Assembly: GCF_002205895.1 (NCBI RefSeq)
Contig: NZ_NJDE01000002.1
Location: 310,001 to 374,000 of the forward strand
DNA: 64,000 nt
Origin: Saccharibacillus sp. O23
Lineage (GTDB): Bacteria; Bacillota; Bacilli; Paenibacillales; Paenibacillaceae
Reading direction: 5' to 3'
The notes under the pieces were generated by a model, which had not been told where the DNA came from, did no database searches, and was given only the letters and a program-made list of their open reading frames with translations. Each line of letters begins with the position of its first letter. Positions within the stretch are counted from its first letter, which is position 1. The position numbers and the translations under genes are program-made. Below, in pieces: positions 8,791 to 17,502 of this stretch.

Positions 8791-8926
8791 CGGGATTCGC
8801 AATCGGCTCTTTTTTTCTTTTTGTGCATTCACTTCCAATAGAAAAGAGAGTACTATTTAGAGAGCGAGTGGAACTTTAGAACTATACTTATTTTTAGAGA
8901 GAAATTTCCTCAAGGAGGGGCATCTT

Positions 8927-10930
8927 ATGGGTTCCAGCAGTTACCGCAGTTCGTATCAATCGTACTTAAACCGCCAAAGCGTCGAAGGTGACAAGATGAA
9001 CGTCATCCTGATCGTCAACGTCGCAGAGGGATTGCAAAAATACATGAAACGCAACAATATGCAAACGGTGTTCAACAAGCTGTCTCCGCTGACGCTGAAC
9101 GGTCCGGTCAAAGTGGTCGCCCAGCAGGACGGATCCTTTTACCAATTGCCGGCGTTCACGCACGAAAACACCCATACTTACATGAAAGAACAGATTTATG
9201 GTCTGGACCCGGCACGCGGCGAAAAGATCGACTTGTTCTCCAAACTGTTCACGACGAGCGAAATCACGCATCTGATCTGGTTTACGGACGAAGAAGTGAC
9301 GCCTTATCTGACCCGGATTACGGCCATGAACGCGCCGCATCTGTTCTGGAATTTCATTTCGATCAAAGGCTATCCGCTTCGCTGCACGGAAAAAACGCCG
9401 AAAAACGTAACGCTGACGCACGCTCCGAAAATCTCCGGTCTCGCAACCTCCGTGCTCTATCGCAAAGTATTCAACAAATTCACCCAATATATCAATAAAA
9501 CCAATCTTCCGATGAACGGGCGGGTTCGCGTGATGCAGACCGAAGACCGTTCCGCATCTCGGCAGGTGGTCAAAGGCTCCAAGACCCCGATCGAACCGAA
9601 CAATCTCAAGGTAGGCATCGGTTGGAAAACGTCGGAGGGCGAGTGTCTCACCGCGGGCATGCTGCTTGCGAACAATCTTCTGCCGGACGCGGAAAGCATC
9701 GCTTTTTTCGGAAACAAGTCGACGATCGGCATGACGCATGTAGACGGTAGAGAGCTGCCGACGGAAGATATGGAGCTGTATACGGTCAATCTGGCGGCGA
9801 TCGGGCAAGCAGGTCCGGACAAAGTGCTGTTCACGCTCGTCATGCCGCACGGCGTGCCGGAAGAACTGTATATCCGCCTGATGACCTACGACAATCGAGA
9901 ACTGCTGCGATATGAAGTGGATATGAGCACTTGCGCAAGCAATACGGCATTGGAGTTAGGTTCGCTGTACGCGTACAAAGACCAATGGCGCTTCAATGCG
10001 ATCGGAAACGGCTACGATGCGGGTATGGAGCTGATCGCGAAACATTACGGCATTCCCGACCTGACGACGACCTATTCGTTCACGCCCGAAGTGCTCGAGG
10101 AGATCGCGCTCGACGGCCGAACGTTCGAATATCAGATGCAGGACTTGTTCACGAAGCTCGGCTATGACGTGGAAGTGCCGACCAGCGATCCTTATGCGCC
10201 GGATTACGGAGTCGACTTGGTTCTGATCAAAGGCGGCGTCCGCACGGCGGTGCAGCTCAAATGCTTCAGTAACGTCGTGCCGGTACGTGCCGTGCAGGAA
10301 GTGTACGCCGGCGCGAAAATGTACGATTGCGATCGTTACTTGGTGGTGACGACCAGTTACTTCAGCCGCGCCGCGCTCCAGATGGCGGAGCAGCTCGGCG
10401 TGGAAGTCTGGGACAAAACGCAGCTGAACAAAACGGAAGAACGGCTCCGTTCGCGAATCGGGATCTCGCCGGAGCATGAACTGAAGCTCAAGCTGTCCAA
10501 GCTGGACTCGGAAGACGAAGTGGATATCGATATTTCGGCTTTTCTGGTGAACGAACAGGATCGCTGCGCGGGCGAAGACGACTTCGTCTTCTACAATCAA
10601 CCGGATCATCCGAGCGGCTGCGCGAAGCTGATCAACGACAGCGTGTGGGAAAAGCTGCTGATTCTCGATCTGGCGAAGCTGCCTGCGCACTGCACGCGGA
10701 TCGTGGTCGTCGGTTCGCTCGATACGTATAAACGCAAAGTGGAGCTGACGATCGATAACGAGTTGGATCTGTATCATACGTTCGAATACATGCCGAGCGC
10801 GGTATGCGATACGTTGGTACTGGGCCAGTTCCGGAAGATCGACGGAGAATGGGCGTTTACGACATCGGAGACGTACTTCGCGGGCGGGTTGGAAGAGGCT
10901 TGCCGGGCTTACGGGTTAGAGGTTGGTTGA
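8927..10930 (+). CDS. TerF-vWA-like / TerD / Mrr-type nuclease / TerD fusion protein
   Basis: A 667-residue cytoplasmic protein with no signal peptide or membrane segment. Residues 22-150 resemble the vWA domain of TerF (end HLFWNFISIKGYP), but the metal-site DxSxS is replaced by NVAEG. Residues 225-375 are a divergent TerD domain (VGIGWK, IAFFGN, QWRFNAIGNGYDAG). Residues 393-500 are a restriction-endonuclease fold of Mrr type, with E401, D430 in YGVD and Q443-x-K445 as likely active-site residues. Residues 531-667 are a second, canonical TerD domain (VDIDISAFL, DDFVFYNQ, GEWAFTTSETYFAGG). AAGGAGGGG precedes ATG 8927. TerD domains are known from tellurium/stress systems; a role in metal- or stress-triggered DNA cleavage is inference. 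Confidence 0.85.
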   Translation: MGSSSYRSSYQSYLNRQSVEGDKMNVILIVNVAEGLQKYMKRNNMQTVFNKLSPLTLNGPVKVVAQQDGSFYQLPAFTHENTHTYMKEQIYGLDPARGEKIDLFSKLFTTSEITHLIWFTDEEVTPYLTRITAMNAPHLFWNFISIKGYPLRCTEKTPKNVTLTHAPKISGLATSVLYRKVFNKFTQYINKTNLPMNGRVRVMQTEDRSASRQVVKGSKTPIEPNNLKVGIGWKTSEGECLTAGMLLANNLLPDAESIAFFGNKSTIGMTHVDGRELPTEDMELYTVNLAAIGQAGPDKVLFTLVMPHGVPEELYIRLMTYDNRELLRYEVDMSTCASNTALELGSLYAYKDQWRFNAIGNGYDAGMELIAKHYGIPDLTTTYSFTPEVLEEIALDGRTFEYQMQDLFTKLGYDVEVPTSDPYAPDYGVDLVLIKGGVRTAVQLKCFSNVVPVRAVQEVYAGAKMYDCDRYLVVTTSYFSRAALQMAEQLGVEVWDKTQLNKTEERLRSRIGISPEHELKLKLSKLDSEDEVDIDISAFLVNEQDRCAGEDDFVFYNQPDHPSGCAKLINDSVWEKLLILDLAKLPAHCTRIVVVGSLDTYKRKVELTIDNELDLYHTFEYMPSAVCDTLVLGQFRKIDGEWAFTTSETYFAGGLEEACRAYGLEVG

Positions 10931-11284
10931 ATGAGAGCCGATCTACCTTAGATTTCGTGATGGTTCCATTATTCGCTCGACGGCGAACGATTCTTCATAG
11001 TGCGCTTCTTCAATTTGCCGGTCGGCAATATACGAAGCGGCGAATAAGCAATAAAATAGCTTGTACAGCCAAAAGGGCCTTCGATAGCGGAGAGCCCTTT
11101 TTTCGAACTTTTAAAAGATTCATTTTAATTTTCTATGTTTTATGAATTATTTGCCCTATTTATTTCTAATTATTTAATTTTTTATGGATGTACAACGAAA
11201 CAAAAACTGGTAAACTGACAAAAGCCATCGACAAGATGGTAAATTTATTACGCTGCTTATGCGATAAGAAATGAGGACTCGGGA
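10931..11284 (+). other. Intergenic region with terminator and AT-rich tract
   Basis: This 354-bp stretch holds one terminator (11071-11103) and then a strongly AT-rich segment (about 11105-11200) that may carry the promoter of the following small gene. No convincing coding region or structured RNA was seen. Confidence 0.5.
11071..11103 (+). terminator. Terminator after the TerD-nuclease gene
   Basis: AAAAGGGC pairs with GCCCTTTT around a 15-base loop, and the right arm runs into six T. It lies 140 bp after the stop codon. Confidence 0.75.
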
Positions 11285-11560
11285 GTGACAAAAGCTTGGG
11301 GGATGTTGACTAGGTTTGAAGAAGATTCGGTAACGGATGCTTTGAATTTCAACGCTGGCCGAATCAATACGAAAGTATTGAAAACGTCGATTCTGGGGGA
11401 CAGATACGAGTACGTCGTGTTTGCGCTGCAAGGCGGCGTCTTATTATGCAGAAGCGAAAATGTTGAAGAAATCGAAGACTGGATCGACGAGAAGTTCGAA
11501 GAGGTCTTCAGACCGAAGAAAGCACCGGCTTCGAGAGAAGCAGAGCTCGTACATAGCTAA
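11285..11560 (+). CDS. Small hypothetical protein (about 85-91 residues)
   Basis: The frame starts at GTG 11285, with GAGG nine bases before it, or at ATG 11303 inside it. The protein has an alpha/beta pattern (YEYVVFALQGGVLLCRSENVE) followed by an acidic helix and a charged tail. No signal peptide or membrane segment is visible and I do not recognise the family. It is followed 61 bp later by an acetyltransferase gene on the same strand, so the two may share a transcript. Coding potential is supported by codon-position bias and by the absence of a better frame on either strand. Confidence 0.6.
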   Translation: MTKAWGMLTRFEEDSVTDALNFNAGRINTKVLKTSILGDRYEYVVFALQGGVLLCRSENVEEIEDWIDEKFEEVFRPKKAPASREAELVHS

Positions 11561-11621
11561 AAAGTCATCTTGAGAACCGTCAGTCGTTATGTTGAATTTG
11601 CTAAGAAGAGGTAGAAGTCCC

Positions 11622-12107
11622 ATGATTACTTTACGAAACGTACGCCCTACAGATCTGGACCGGCTCGTCCTGATCGAAAACGAAGGCTTTACGGCAGACG
11701 AAGCTGCTACTCGGGAAGCCTTTATCGAGCGCATCCGATTCATACCGGATACGTTCATCGTAGCCGAGCAGGAAGGCACGCTTCTCGGTTACGTCAACGG
11801 CCCGATCATCGATCAGCCGTATATCACGGACGACCTGTTCACCGAGAGTCAAGCCAACCCCGCTCGCGGAGGCTATCAGAGCATTCTGGGTTTGGCCGTA
11901 TCCGGTCAAGCGAGAGGTCGAGGCGTCGCGAAGCTTCTGATGGACAAGTTGGAAGAGTTGGCCGAGACGAACGATCGGGAAGGGATCACGCTGACCTGCA
12001 AAGAGGAACTGATTCCTTTTTACGAAAAACTCGGCTTTGCGAATGAAGGCGTATCGGAGTCGGAGCACGGCGGGATACGCTGGTACAATCTGCTCAAAAG
12101 ACGCTGA
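11622..12107 (+). CDS. GNAT-family N-acetyltransferase (arylalkylamine type)
   Basis: A 161-residue protein: an N-terminal ITLRNVRPTDLDRLVLIENEGF segment typical of GNAT enzymes, the acetyl-CoA loop SILGLAVSGQARGRGVAKLL (about residues 88-107) and FYEKLGFANEG near the end. The layout, with PIIDQPYITDDLF between the strands, resembles AANAT-like acetyltransferases of Bacillales. ATG 11622 follows AAGAGGTAG at good spacing; an in-frame ATG at 11589 lacks a site. The substrate is unknown. Confidence 0.88.
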   Translation: MITLRNVRPTDLDRLVLIENEGFTADEAATREAFIERIRFIPDTFIVAEQEGTLLGYVNGPIIDQPYITDDLFTESQANPARGGYQSILGLAVSGQARGRGVAKLLMDKLEELAETNDREGITLTCKEELIPFYEKLGFANEGVSESEHGGIRWYNLLKRR

Positions 12108-12198
12108 GAGAACTGAAGCTTACCCTGCAAGGATGTACACGACAGCCGAAATTCGTTAAAATATGATATAAAAGGCGTAAAGTCAGGGAGGACATCCT

Positions 12199-12438
12199 AT
12201 GGTAAACCCGAGTTTGGAACGAATCAACGAGCTGTCCAAGAAACAAAAAGAAGTCGGTCTGACCGAGGCGGAGAAGGAAGAACAAGCATTGCTTCGCAAA
12301 GAATATCTGCGCACGTTCCGCGGTTCGGTCGACGAGCTGCTAATGAATTCGACGATCATCGATCCGCTGGGAGACGACGTGACGCCCGAGAAATTGAGAG
12401 CGAAACAAAACGAGATCGGGAAAAGAAAAGACAACTAA
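12199..12438 (+). CDS. UPF0291/DUF896 (YnzC-like) small protein
   Basis: A 79-residue protein matching the UPF0291 family along its length: an N-terminal helical hairpin (RINELSKKQKEVGLTEAEKE) and the conserved LRTFRGSVDELLMNSTIIDP, then DDVTPEKLR. Family members are short cytosolic two-helix proteins of unknown function; in Bacillus subtilis ynzC lies in an SOS-controlled locus. GGGAGG precedes the ATG. I found no LexA box upstream, so SOS control is not supported here. Confidence 0.92.
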   Translation: MVNPSLERINELSKKQKEVGLTEAEKEEQALLRKEYLRTFRGSVDELLMNSTIIDPLGDDVTPEKLRAKQNEIGKRKDN

Positions 12439-12459
12439 GTTTAATTTTATGCGATCGAC

Positions 12460-12491
12460 ACAGGAGAGGACTTCCGGGTTCTCTCCTGTTT
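12460..12491 (+). terminator. Terminator after the UPF0291 gene
   Basis: ACAGGAGAG pairs perfectly with CTCTCCTGT around a 12-base loop; the T run is short (TTT). Moderate support. Confidence 0.6.
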
Positions 12492-12628
12492 GGCGTATCC
12501 GCCGAAGCGCTCATGTTCATTTTGTGCTAATTTTGATGCTTCGAATCCTAACGGGACGTTCGTCTTCTTAGCTACAATGAGATCGGCAAAAGAATCGGAA
12601 AACGATCACGGCGAAAGAGGGCGAATCC

Positions 12629-14710
12629 ATGACTTACACGTTTAAAGCGATCCCGCAACTCCAACTGCTCCGCAACCATCTGGATCTCGGAGGAAGCAAT
12701 CCGGCAGGCGAGAAGATCGAAGTCACCAGCTTGTATCTCGAACGAGGCGGCAAGCCGCATATTCCGGTAATGGGCGAGTTCCATTATTCCCGATGCGATC
12801 GCGGCGATTGGCACGACGAGCTGTGCAAGATGAAAGCCGGCGGGATCACGCTCGTCTCGACCTACGTCTTCTGGATCTACCATGAAGAGATCGAAGGCGT
12901 CTTCGATTTTTCCAGCGATAACGATCTGCGCGCTTTTATCGAAACATGCCGAAAAGTCGGGCTGGACGTCGTGATCCGGATCGGTCCGTGGGCGCACGGC
13001 GAATGCCGCAACGGCGGATTTCCGGATTGGCTGTTGGAGAAACCGTACAAACTCCGTGAAAATGATTTGGAATACCTCGCGCAAGTCCGAACTTGGTACG
13101 CAAAGATTTTCGAACAGGTCCAAGGACTCTTCTACAAAGACGGAGGCAACATCATCGCGGTGCAGTTGGAGAACGAGCTGACGGATCAACCCGATCATCT
13201 CGCCAAGCTCAAAGAAATCGCGATCGAATGCGGGATCATCGCTCCGATCTATACGGTGACGGGATGGAACGCCGTAGAAGGCGCTCGGATTCCGGTAGAC
13301 GAAGTGCTTCCCGTATTCGGCGGGTACTGCGAAGCGCCGTGGGAAGAACATTTGGACCCGCTGCCGCCGTCTCCGCATTACTTTTTTACGGGTATGCGAA
13401 ACGATACGGGCATCGGGGCGGATCTGCTTCCTCAGGTCGTCGACACGGATTCGAAATGGCGGCTGCCGTATGAACGGTATCCGTTCGCGACATGCGAGCT
13501 GGGCAGCGGGATTCAAGTGACGCATCATCGGAGGCCGCTGATCAAGCCGATGGACATTTACAGTATCTCGCTCGTGAAGATCGGAGACGGAAATAACCTG
13601 ATCGGCTATTATATGTATCACGGCGGCACCAATCAGATCGGCAGACGATCGACGTTCCAAGAATCGAAAGCGACCGGCTATCCGAACGATTATCCGATTC
13701 TGTCGTACGATTTTCAATGCGCGTTATCCGAATACGGCGAAGTGAGGGAACAGTATCGGCTGCTCAATCTGCTGCATTTGTTTGTCCAAGATTTTCAGGA
13801 AGCGCTTGCGCCGATGGTCCGGGTCGAAGCTGCGCATGCCGTTGGCAGAAACGATACGACTTCCTTGAGATACGCGATGCGTACGGATGGACATAGCGGA
13901 TTCGTGTTCGTGAACCACGTTCAACGCTTGACCGAGCTTGCGGATGTGCGAGAGGTCGTGATCGATACGGGCAGCATCGCGTTTCCGGAAATAGACGTGT
14001 GCGGCGAAGTCAGTTTCTTTATGCCGTTCGGGATGGAACTGTCCGGCGTCGTTCTCGATTATGCGACGGCGCAGCCTTTGTGCAGAGCCGGGAATACGTA
14101 TTTCTTCGCGCAAATTCCGGGGATTACGCCGGAGTATCGATTCGATAACGGTCAAAAGACGATCGCTGAAGCGGGGTTAGAATCGGCGGTGCAAGTTGAA
14201 GGGACGACCATCGTGACGCTGACTTGGGATCAAGCCCGGTATTTGCGCAGATTGGACGGAGAATTGGTTGTAGGAGATGGCTGCGATCTGTACAAAACGG
14301 ATGGCGAAATTCGGTCCGTCGCAGGCGGCGATATTCGTTATTGGCATTGGAAAGGGGCTAGGTTTGATTCGAAGTCTATTCGACAAGCCTATACGGCACC
14401 TATCGTGACTTATGAGGCGGTTACGGAACTTCCTTTTGAACCGAAACATACGGAAGAACTGCATATCGGCGGCGAACGGCGAGTCGACTGGCAAAAGCTG
14501 TCCGTTACGGAAACGCAGGGGATGATCGACATTGATTATTACGGCGATGCGGCGCAGATCTATGTAGACGGCGAACTCGCGGCGGACAGTTATTACTACG
14601 GAGCGACGTGGAGAGTTCCGGCCAAGTTATTGGCAGGTAAGGCGTGTTATTTGGCCGTATCTGAAATGCGGGATGACTTTTACAAAGAGTTCGAGAGAAA
14701 GGCGAATTAA
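12629..14710 (+). CDS. Beta-galactosidase, glycoside hydrolase family 35
   Basis: A 693-residue enzyme without a signal peptide, so probably cytoplasmic. The GH35 barrel is clear: GEFHYSR near residue 50, IGPWAHGECRNGGFPDWLL, the acid/base motif QLENEL (E183 by family position), the nucleophile motif TCELGSG (E290) and GYYMYHGGTN. The remaining 300 residues form beta-rich accessory domains. GH35 enzymes hydrolyse terminal beta-galactose from oligosaccharides. The neighbouring AraC gene, 103 bp downstream across a terminator-like hairpin, probably regulates it. AAAGAGGG precedes the start. No sugar transporter is adjacent. Confidence 0.9.
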   Translation: MTYTFKAIPQLQLLRNHLDLGGSNPAGEKIEVTSLYLERGGKPHIPVMGEFHYSRCDRGDWHDELCKMKAGGITLVSTYVFWIYHEEIEGVFDFSSDNDLRAFIETCRKVGLDVVIRIGPWAHGECRNGGFPDWLLEKPYKLRENDLEYLAQVRTWYAKIFEQVQGLFYKDGGNIIAVQLENELTDQPDHLAKLKEIAIECGIIAPIYTVTGWNAVEGARIPVDEVLPVFGGYCEAPWEEHLDPLPPSPHYFFTGMRNDTGIGADLLPQVVDTDSKWRLPYERYPFATCELGSGIQVTHHRRPLIKPMDIYSISLVKIGDGNNLIGYYMYHGGTNQIGRRSTFQESKATGYPNDYPILSYDFQCALSEYGEVREQYRLLNLLHLFVQDFQEALAPMVRVEAAHAVGRNDTTSLRYAMRTDGHSGFVFVNHVQRLTELADVREVVIDTGSIAFPEIDVCGEVSFFMPFGMELSGVVLDYATAQPLCRAGNTYFFAQIPGITPEYRFDNGQKTIAEAGLESAVQVEGTTIVTLTWDQARYLRRLDGELVVGDGCDLYKTDGEIRSVAGGDIRYWHWKGARFDSKSIRQAYTAPIVTYEAVTELPFEPKHTEELHIGGERRVDWQKLSVTETQGMIDIDYYGDAAQIYVDGELAADSYYYGATWRVPAKLLAGKACYLAVSEMRDDFYKEFERKAN

Positions 14711-14744
14711 GACAGTTGCCGTGCGGAACATTCGCGTATACGCT

Positions 14745-14786
14745 AAGACCAGAACCCTGAAGCGGACAGGGAACTGGTCTTATTTT
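14745..14786 (+). terminator. Terminator or attenuator between the GH35 and AraC genes
   Basis: AAGACCAG (14745-14752) pairs with CTGGTCTT (14774-14781), with an inner CCCTG/CAGGG stem, followed by ATTTTC. The AraC start lies 33 bp after the hairpin, so it may limit read-through into the regulator gene. Confidence 0.65.
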
Positions 14787-14813
14787 CGGATTCGAAAGAA
14801 AGCGAGGCAGAAG

Positions 14814-15656
14814 ATGTTACCGTTCAAGCTTTTTCATCAGCACAGCAAGATCCAATGGCCGTTGTCTTTGTATAGCTGCGGACTGCATCACCAGCATCAG
14901 ATTCATCGTCCGATCGGTTACCCGACTTTTCAATGTATGATCGCTTTGGAAGGGGCGGGGATTTTCGATTTTGAAAACGGATTGTCCGTTACGCTGCAAA
15001 AAGGAGAGATTCTGCTTGTTCCCGGCAAACAAGCCCATGATTACGGTCCGACGACGGAGCGTTGGATCTTAGGGTACATGGGGATCGAAGGGAAGCTGGT
15101 CGAACCTTTGATTCATGCGCTGGAGATTCCGGTTAGACGACCACTTGCGGTGAGCGAAGAGCATTTGCGGCAGCTTGAAGCGGGTCTGATTCGGTTATGG
15201 AACGGGAAAGAAACGGACGAGCGGGACTATGACCAGCGCGTATCGACCGAGATTTATGATTGGCTCACCTCGATCGCCGCCATGACTCAGATCGGCAGCC
15301 AGTCATCTGACGATCGCAATCACGCGGGAGCTACAGCGCTGATTCGCAAGTCCGTGCATTATATGGAGCAGCATTACATGGAAGAGTTAAGCATCGCGAA
15401 CATCGCCGACACGGTCGGGTATTCGAAGCAGCATTTTCAGCGCAAGTTCAAAGAGAACTACGGCGTAAATCCCGGCCAGTATTTGCAGCGTCTGCGACTG
15501 CTTCGAGGCGCGCAGCTTCTGGCCGAGCAATCCGATTTGTCCGTAGGCGAGATCGCGACAAGAGTAGGCATGGAGTTTAATTATTTCGTGCGTTTGTTCA
15601 AACGGGAGCACGGCATTACGCCGGCGCAGTATCGGTTGACCCGGGCGTATGAATGA
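14814..15656 (+). CDS. AraC-family transcriptional regulator with cupin sensor
   Basis: A 280-residue protein. Residues about 20-90 form an AraC-ligand cupin (GIFDFENGLSVTLQKGEILLVPG, with HDYGP after it), and the last 100 residues carry two helix-turn-helix motifs (LSIANIADTVGYSKQHFQRKFK and LSVGEIATRVGMEFNYFVRLFK). ATG 14814 follows GAGG at good distance; longer readings from 14673 run into the GH35 gene. It probably activates the adjacent beta-galactosidase gene in response to a sugar. Its last 41 bases overlap the convergent DinB gene. Confidence 0.9.
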   Translation: MLPFKLFHQHSKIQWPLSLYSCGLHHQHQIHRPIGYPTFQCMIALEGAGIFDFENGLSVTLQKGEILLVPGKQAHDYGPTTERWILGYMGIEGKLVEPLIHALEIPVRRPLAVSEEHLRQLEAGLIRLWNGKETDERDYDQRVSTEIYDWLTSIAAMTQIGSQSSDDRNHAGATALIRKSVHYMEQHYMEELSIANIADTVGYSKQHFQRKFKENYGVNPGQYLQRLRLLRGAQLLAEQSDLSVGEIATRVGMEFNYFVRLFKREHGITPAQYRLTRAYE

Positions 15657-16116
15657 GAAGTCTGTTTATATTTTTTATCGTGGCAAAGTGCATGGCTTCG
15701 TGATAGATCAGAAAAGCCAGCAATTGTTCGACCTGAATGAAAAGAAGCCCTATAGAAGACTTGTAAGGAGGATTGACTTCTTCTTTCATTTTGCTTGCCA
15801 GAATCTGTTCGACTCTTTCGATTTGTTCGATCAACAAGTCGATGATCTCGGACAAAGGCGGAGGTTCGATCGTCCAATCAGACGGCTTAGTGCCTGGATC
15901 AAACAATAGATTGAAGGTGTCCGGATATTGCGTTTCGTGACCGGTAAGCTGAAAAGCGAATTTCTCGTGTACCACATACATATGGCCCAAGTTCCATTTG
16001 ATATGATTCTTCAAACCGGTCGGAACGATTTCCGATGCGGAGTCGTTCATATTTTTCGCGTACTCGATGGTCTGACGGCGTACAAATCCCAATTGATCGA
16101 TAACAAAATGGCTCAT
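15616..16116 (-). CDS. DinB-family protein
   Basis: A 166-residue, mostly helical protein with the DinB metal-ligand pattern: a histidine in KWNLGHMYVVHEKF and the HxxxH of YHEAMHF near the end. DinB/YfiT-like proteins are four-helix bundles binding a divalent metal; many are bacillithiol-dependent enzymes or of unknown role. GGAGG stands seven bases before ATG 16116; upstream in-frame sequence belongs to the TetR gene's end. It is the third gene of a DUF1348-TetR-DinB operon and overlaps the convergent AraC gene at its end. Confidence 0.85.
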   Translation of the reverse strand: MSHFVIDQLGFVRRQTIEYAKNMNDSASEIVPTGLKNHIKWNLGHMYVVHEKFAFQLTGHETQYPDTFNLLFDPGTKPSDWTIEPPPLSEIIDLLIEQIERVEQILASKMKEEVNPPYKSSIGLLFIQVEQLLAFLIYHEAMHFATIKNINRLLIHTPGSTDTAPA

Positions 16117-16153
16117 GATTGGACCTCCGATAGATTGATTGCTGAAACGGGCA

Positions 16154-16735
16154 TCATTCGACGGATCGGCTTGCAGATAGAGCAGTAGAGACTCGCTGCG
16201 AGAGGTTGGCCAACATGCGTCCGAAGAAGGCCTCGTCATGAAGCGCTCTGCTTAGAACCAATCCTCCTTGAATCCCGGCAATCGTTTCCTCCGAAATGAC
16301 ATCGGCAGCTTCGCGGGAGAGTCCTGCTCGGACCAATGCCGCACTGAACGCTTCAATCCATCTGACAAAGTACTGCCGAATCGCGGCAGCGAACCGGTCT
16401 CGGGTTTCGTCCAAAGCAAATGCGCCGATGAGGCATATACGCTGGCCGGACTGAAAATAGGCATCGACCTCCTGCCACATGTGATCGATTGCCGCGCGCG
16501 CTTCGTTCTGCTCGAGCGGTTCAAACAGATGTCGAACAAACCATTGATCGATATGAGCCAGAATTTCGGCAGCCATCTCGTCTTTTCCGCCGGGGAAGAA
16601 GTGATACAAGCTCCCTTTGGACAGTCCGGTTCGGGACGTGATCTTGCTCATGGATGCACCTTCGTAACCTAACTCGCGAAATACCTCGGTAATAAGAGGG
16701 ATGACGTCGGGTTTCTCAAAAACAGTCCGCGTCAT
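16154..16735 (-). CDS. TetR-family transcriptional regulator
   Basis: A 193-residue TetR protein with a clear N-terminal helix-turn-helix (about residues 25-46; [20 protein letters not shown]) and a C-terminal domain of the YxaF/TetR_C kind (GCLIGAF-like [14 protein letters not shown]). It begins at ATG 16735, which overlaps the stop of the DUF1348 gene (ATGA), so translation is coupled. The 16-bp perfect palindrome in the operon promoter is its likely binding site, making the operon autoregulated. Confidence 0.9.
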   Translation of the reverse strand: MTRTVFEKPDVIPLITEVFRELGYEGASMSKITSRTGLSKGSLYHFFPGGKDEMAAEILAHIDQWFVRHLFEPLEQNEARAAIDHMWQEVDAYFQSGQRICLIGAFALDETRDRFAAAIRQYFVRWIEAFSAALVRAGLSREAADVISEETIAGIQGGLVLSRALHDEAFFGRMLANLSQRVSTALSASRSVE

Positions 16736-17193
16736 AGGCCTAACTCGCTTAAGCTTGGATGTTCGGAAGGACGCGTCCCGAGCGGCCAATGGAATTTTCG
16801 ATCTTCTTCTTTGATCGGCATGTCGTTAATGCAAGCGAATCTGCGCTGCATCAAGCCGTCTTCGGCAAATTCCCAATTCTCGTTTCCGTACGATCTGAAC
16901 CAATTGCCGCTGTCGTCATGCCATTCGTAAGCGAATCGCACCGCAATACGGTTATCCGTAAATGCCCACAATTCTTTGATCAGCCGGTAGTCCAATTCCT
17001 TGGCCCATTTGCGAGTGAGCAAAGAGACGATCTCGTCGCGGCCCGTGATGAATTCGCTGCGATTTCTCCAATAACAATCCTCGGTGTACACCAACGAAAC
17101 GCGCTGCGGATCTCGGCTGTTCCAACTGTCTTCGGCCATACGCGTTTTTTGAATAGCCGTTTCGAGAGTAAACGGGGGAATCAGTTTTGTCAT
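16732..17193 (-). CDS. DUF1348 family protein (NTF2/SnoaL-like fold)
   Basis: A 153-residue protein matching DUF1348 through its whole length: [35 protein letters not shown], then [18 protein letters not shown] and NGLM-like [17 protein letters not shown]. These are small NTF2-fold proteins; no activity is firmly established. It is the first gene behind a promoter whose spacer contains a TetR operator, followed by TetR and DinB genes. Inference: an inducible detoxification operon. Confidence 0.9.
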   Translation of the reverse strand: MTKLIPPFTLETAIQKTRMAEDSWNSRDPQRVSLVYTEDCYWRNRSEFITGRDEIVSLLTRKWAKELDYRLIKELWAFTDNRIAVRFAYEWHDDSGNWFRSYGNENWEFAEDGLMQRRFACINDMPIKEEDRKFHWPLGTRPSEHPSLSELGL

Positions 17194-17502
17194 GATTATT
17201 TCCTCGCTTTCTATACTGTTTGTTTTACTATAAACCGATCGGTTTAGAAAAGCAATTCTTATTTTTCGAAGTGATGCCGAATCATGCGTACGGACCGATA
17301 ACCGGGACGCCTATGATTATCATCAGGCTTCGACTAAACTCGGGCGTATGAAGGATAAGCTTTCATCGCAGCGTCTTTTGATTATTTATCCATGCCAAAT
17401 GGGCGTTTCCTCGAAGGCTATATCTTATAAAAGTTACATAAATCCATGATTAATGAAGTTTGAAAACAAGAGCTTTTTACGCGGTTCGGGTTTCTTGGCA
17501 AT
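17194..17502. other. Intergenic region upstream of the DUF1348 operon
   Basis: Apart from the promoter/operator at 17227-17255, the stretch shows only AT-rich sequence and a weak hairpin overlapping the end of the AraC gene (GCGGTTCG 17481-17488 with CGAACCGC 17508-17515) without a T run. No coding region is visible. Confidence 0.5.
17227..17255 (-). promoter_or_regulatory. Promoter with a TetR operator in the spacer
   Basis: On the minus strand: TTGCTT (17255-17250), a 17-bp spacer and TATAGT (17232-17227). The spacer contains the perfect 16-bp palindrome TAAACCGATCGGTTTA (17231-17246), the shape of a TetR-family operator. Binding there would block RNA polymerase. It serves the DUF1348-TetR-DinB operon. 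Confidence 0.85.

Noticed and set aside
8821-8890. Standard promoter for the TerD-nuclease gene
   Set aside because: TATACT (8883-8888) has no acceptable -35 box; the repeated TTTAGAGAG (8855 and about 8893) has no known meaning, so a promoter is not annotated.
12120-12198. LexA/SOS box before the UPF0291 gene
   Set aside because: The only similar sequence is CGAAATTCG, which does not have the CGAAC-N4-GTTCG form.
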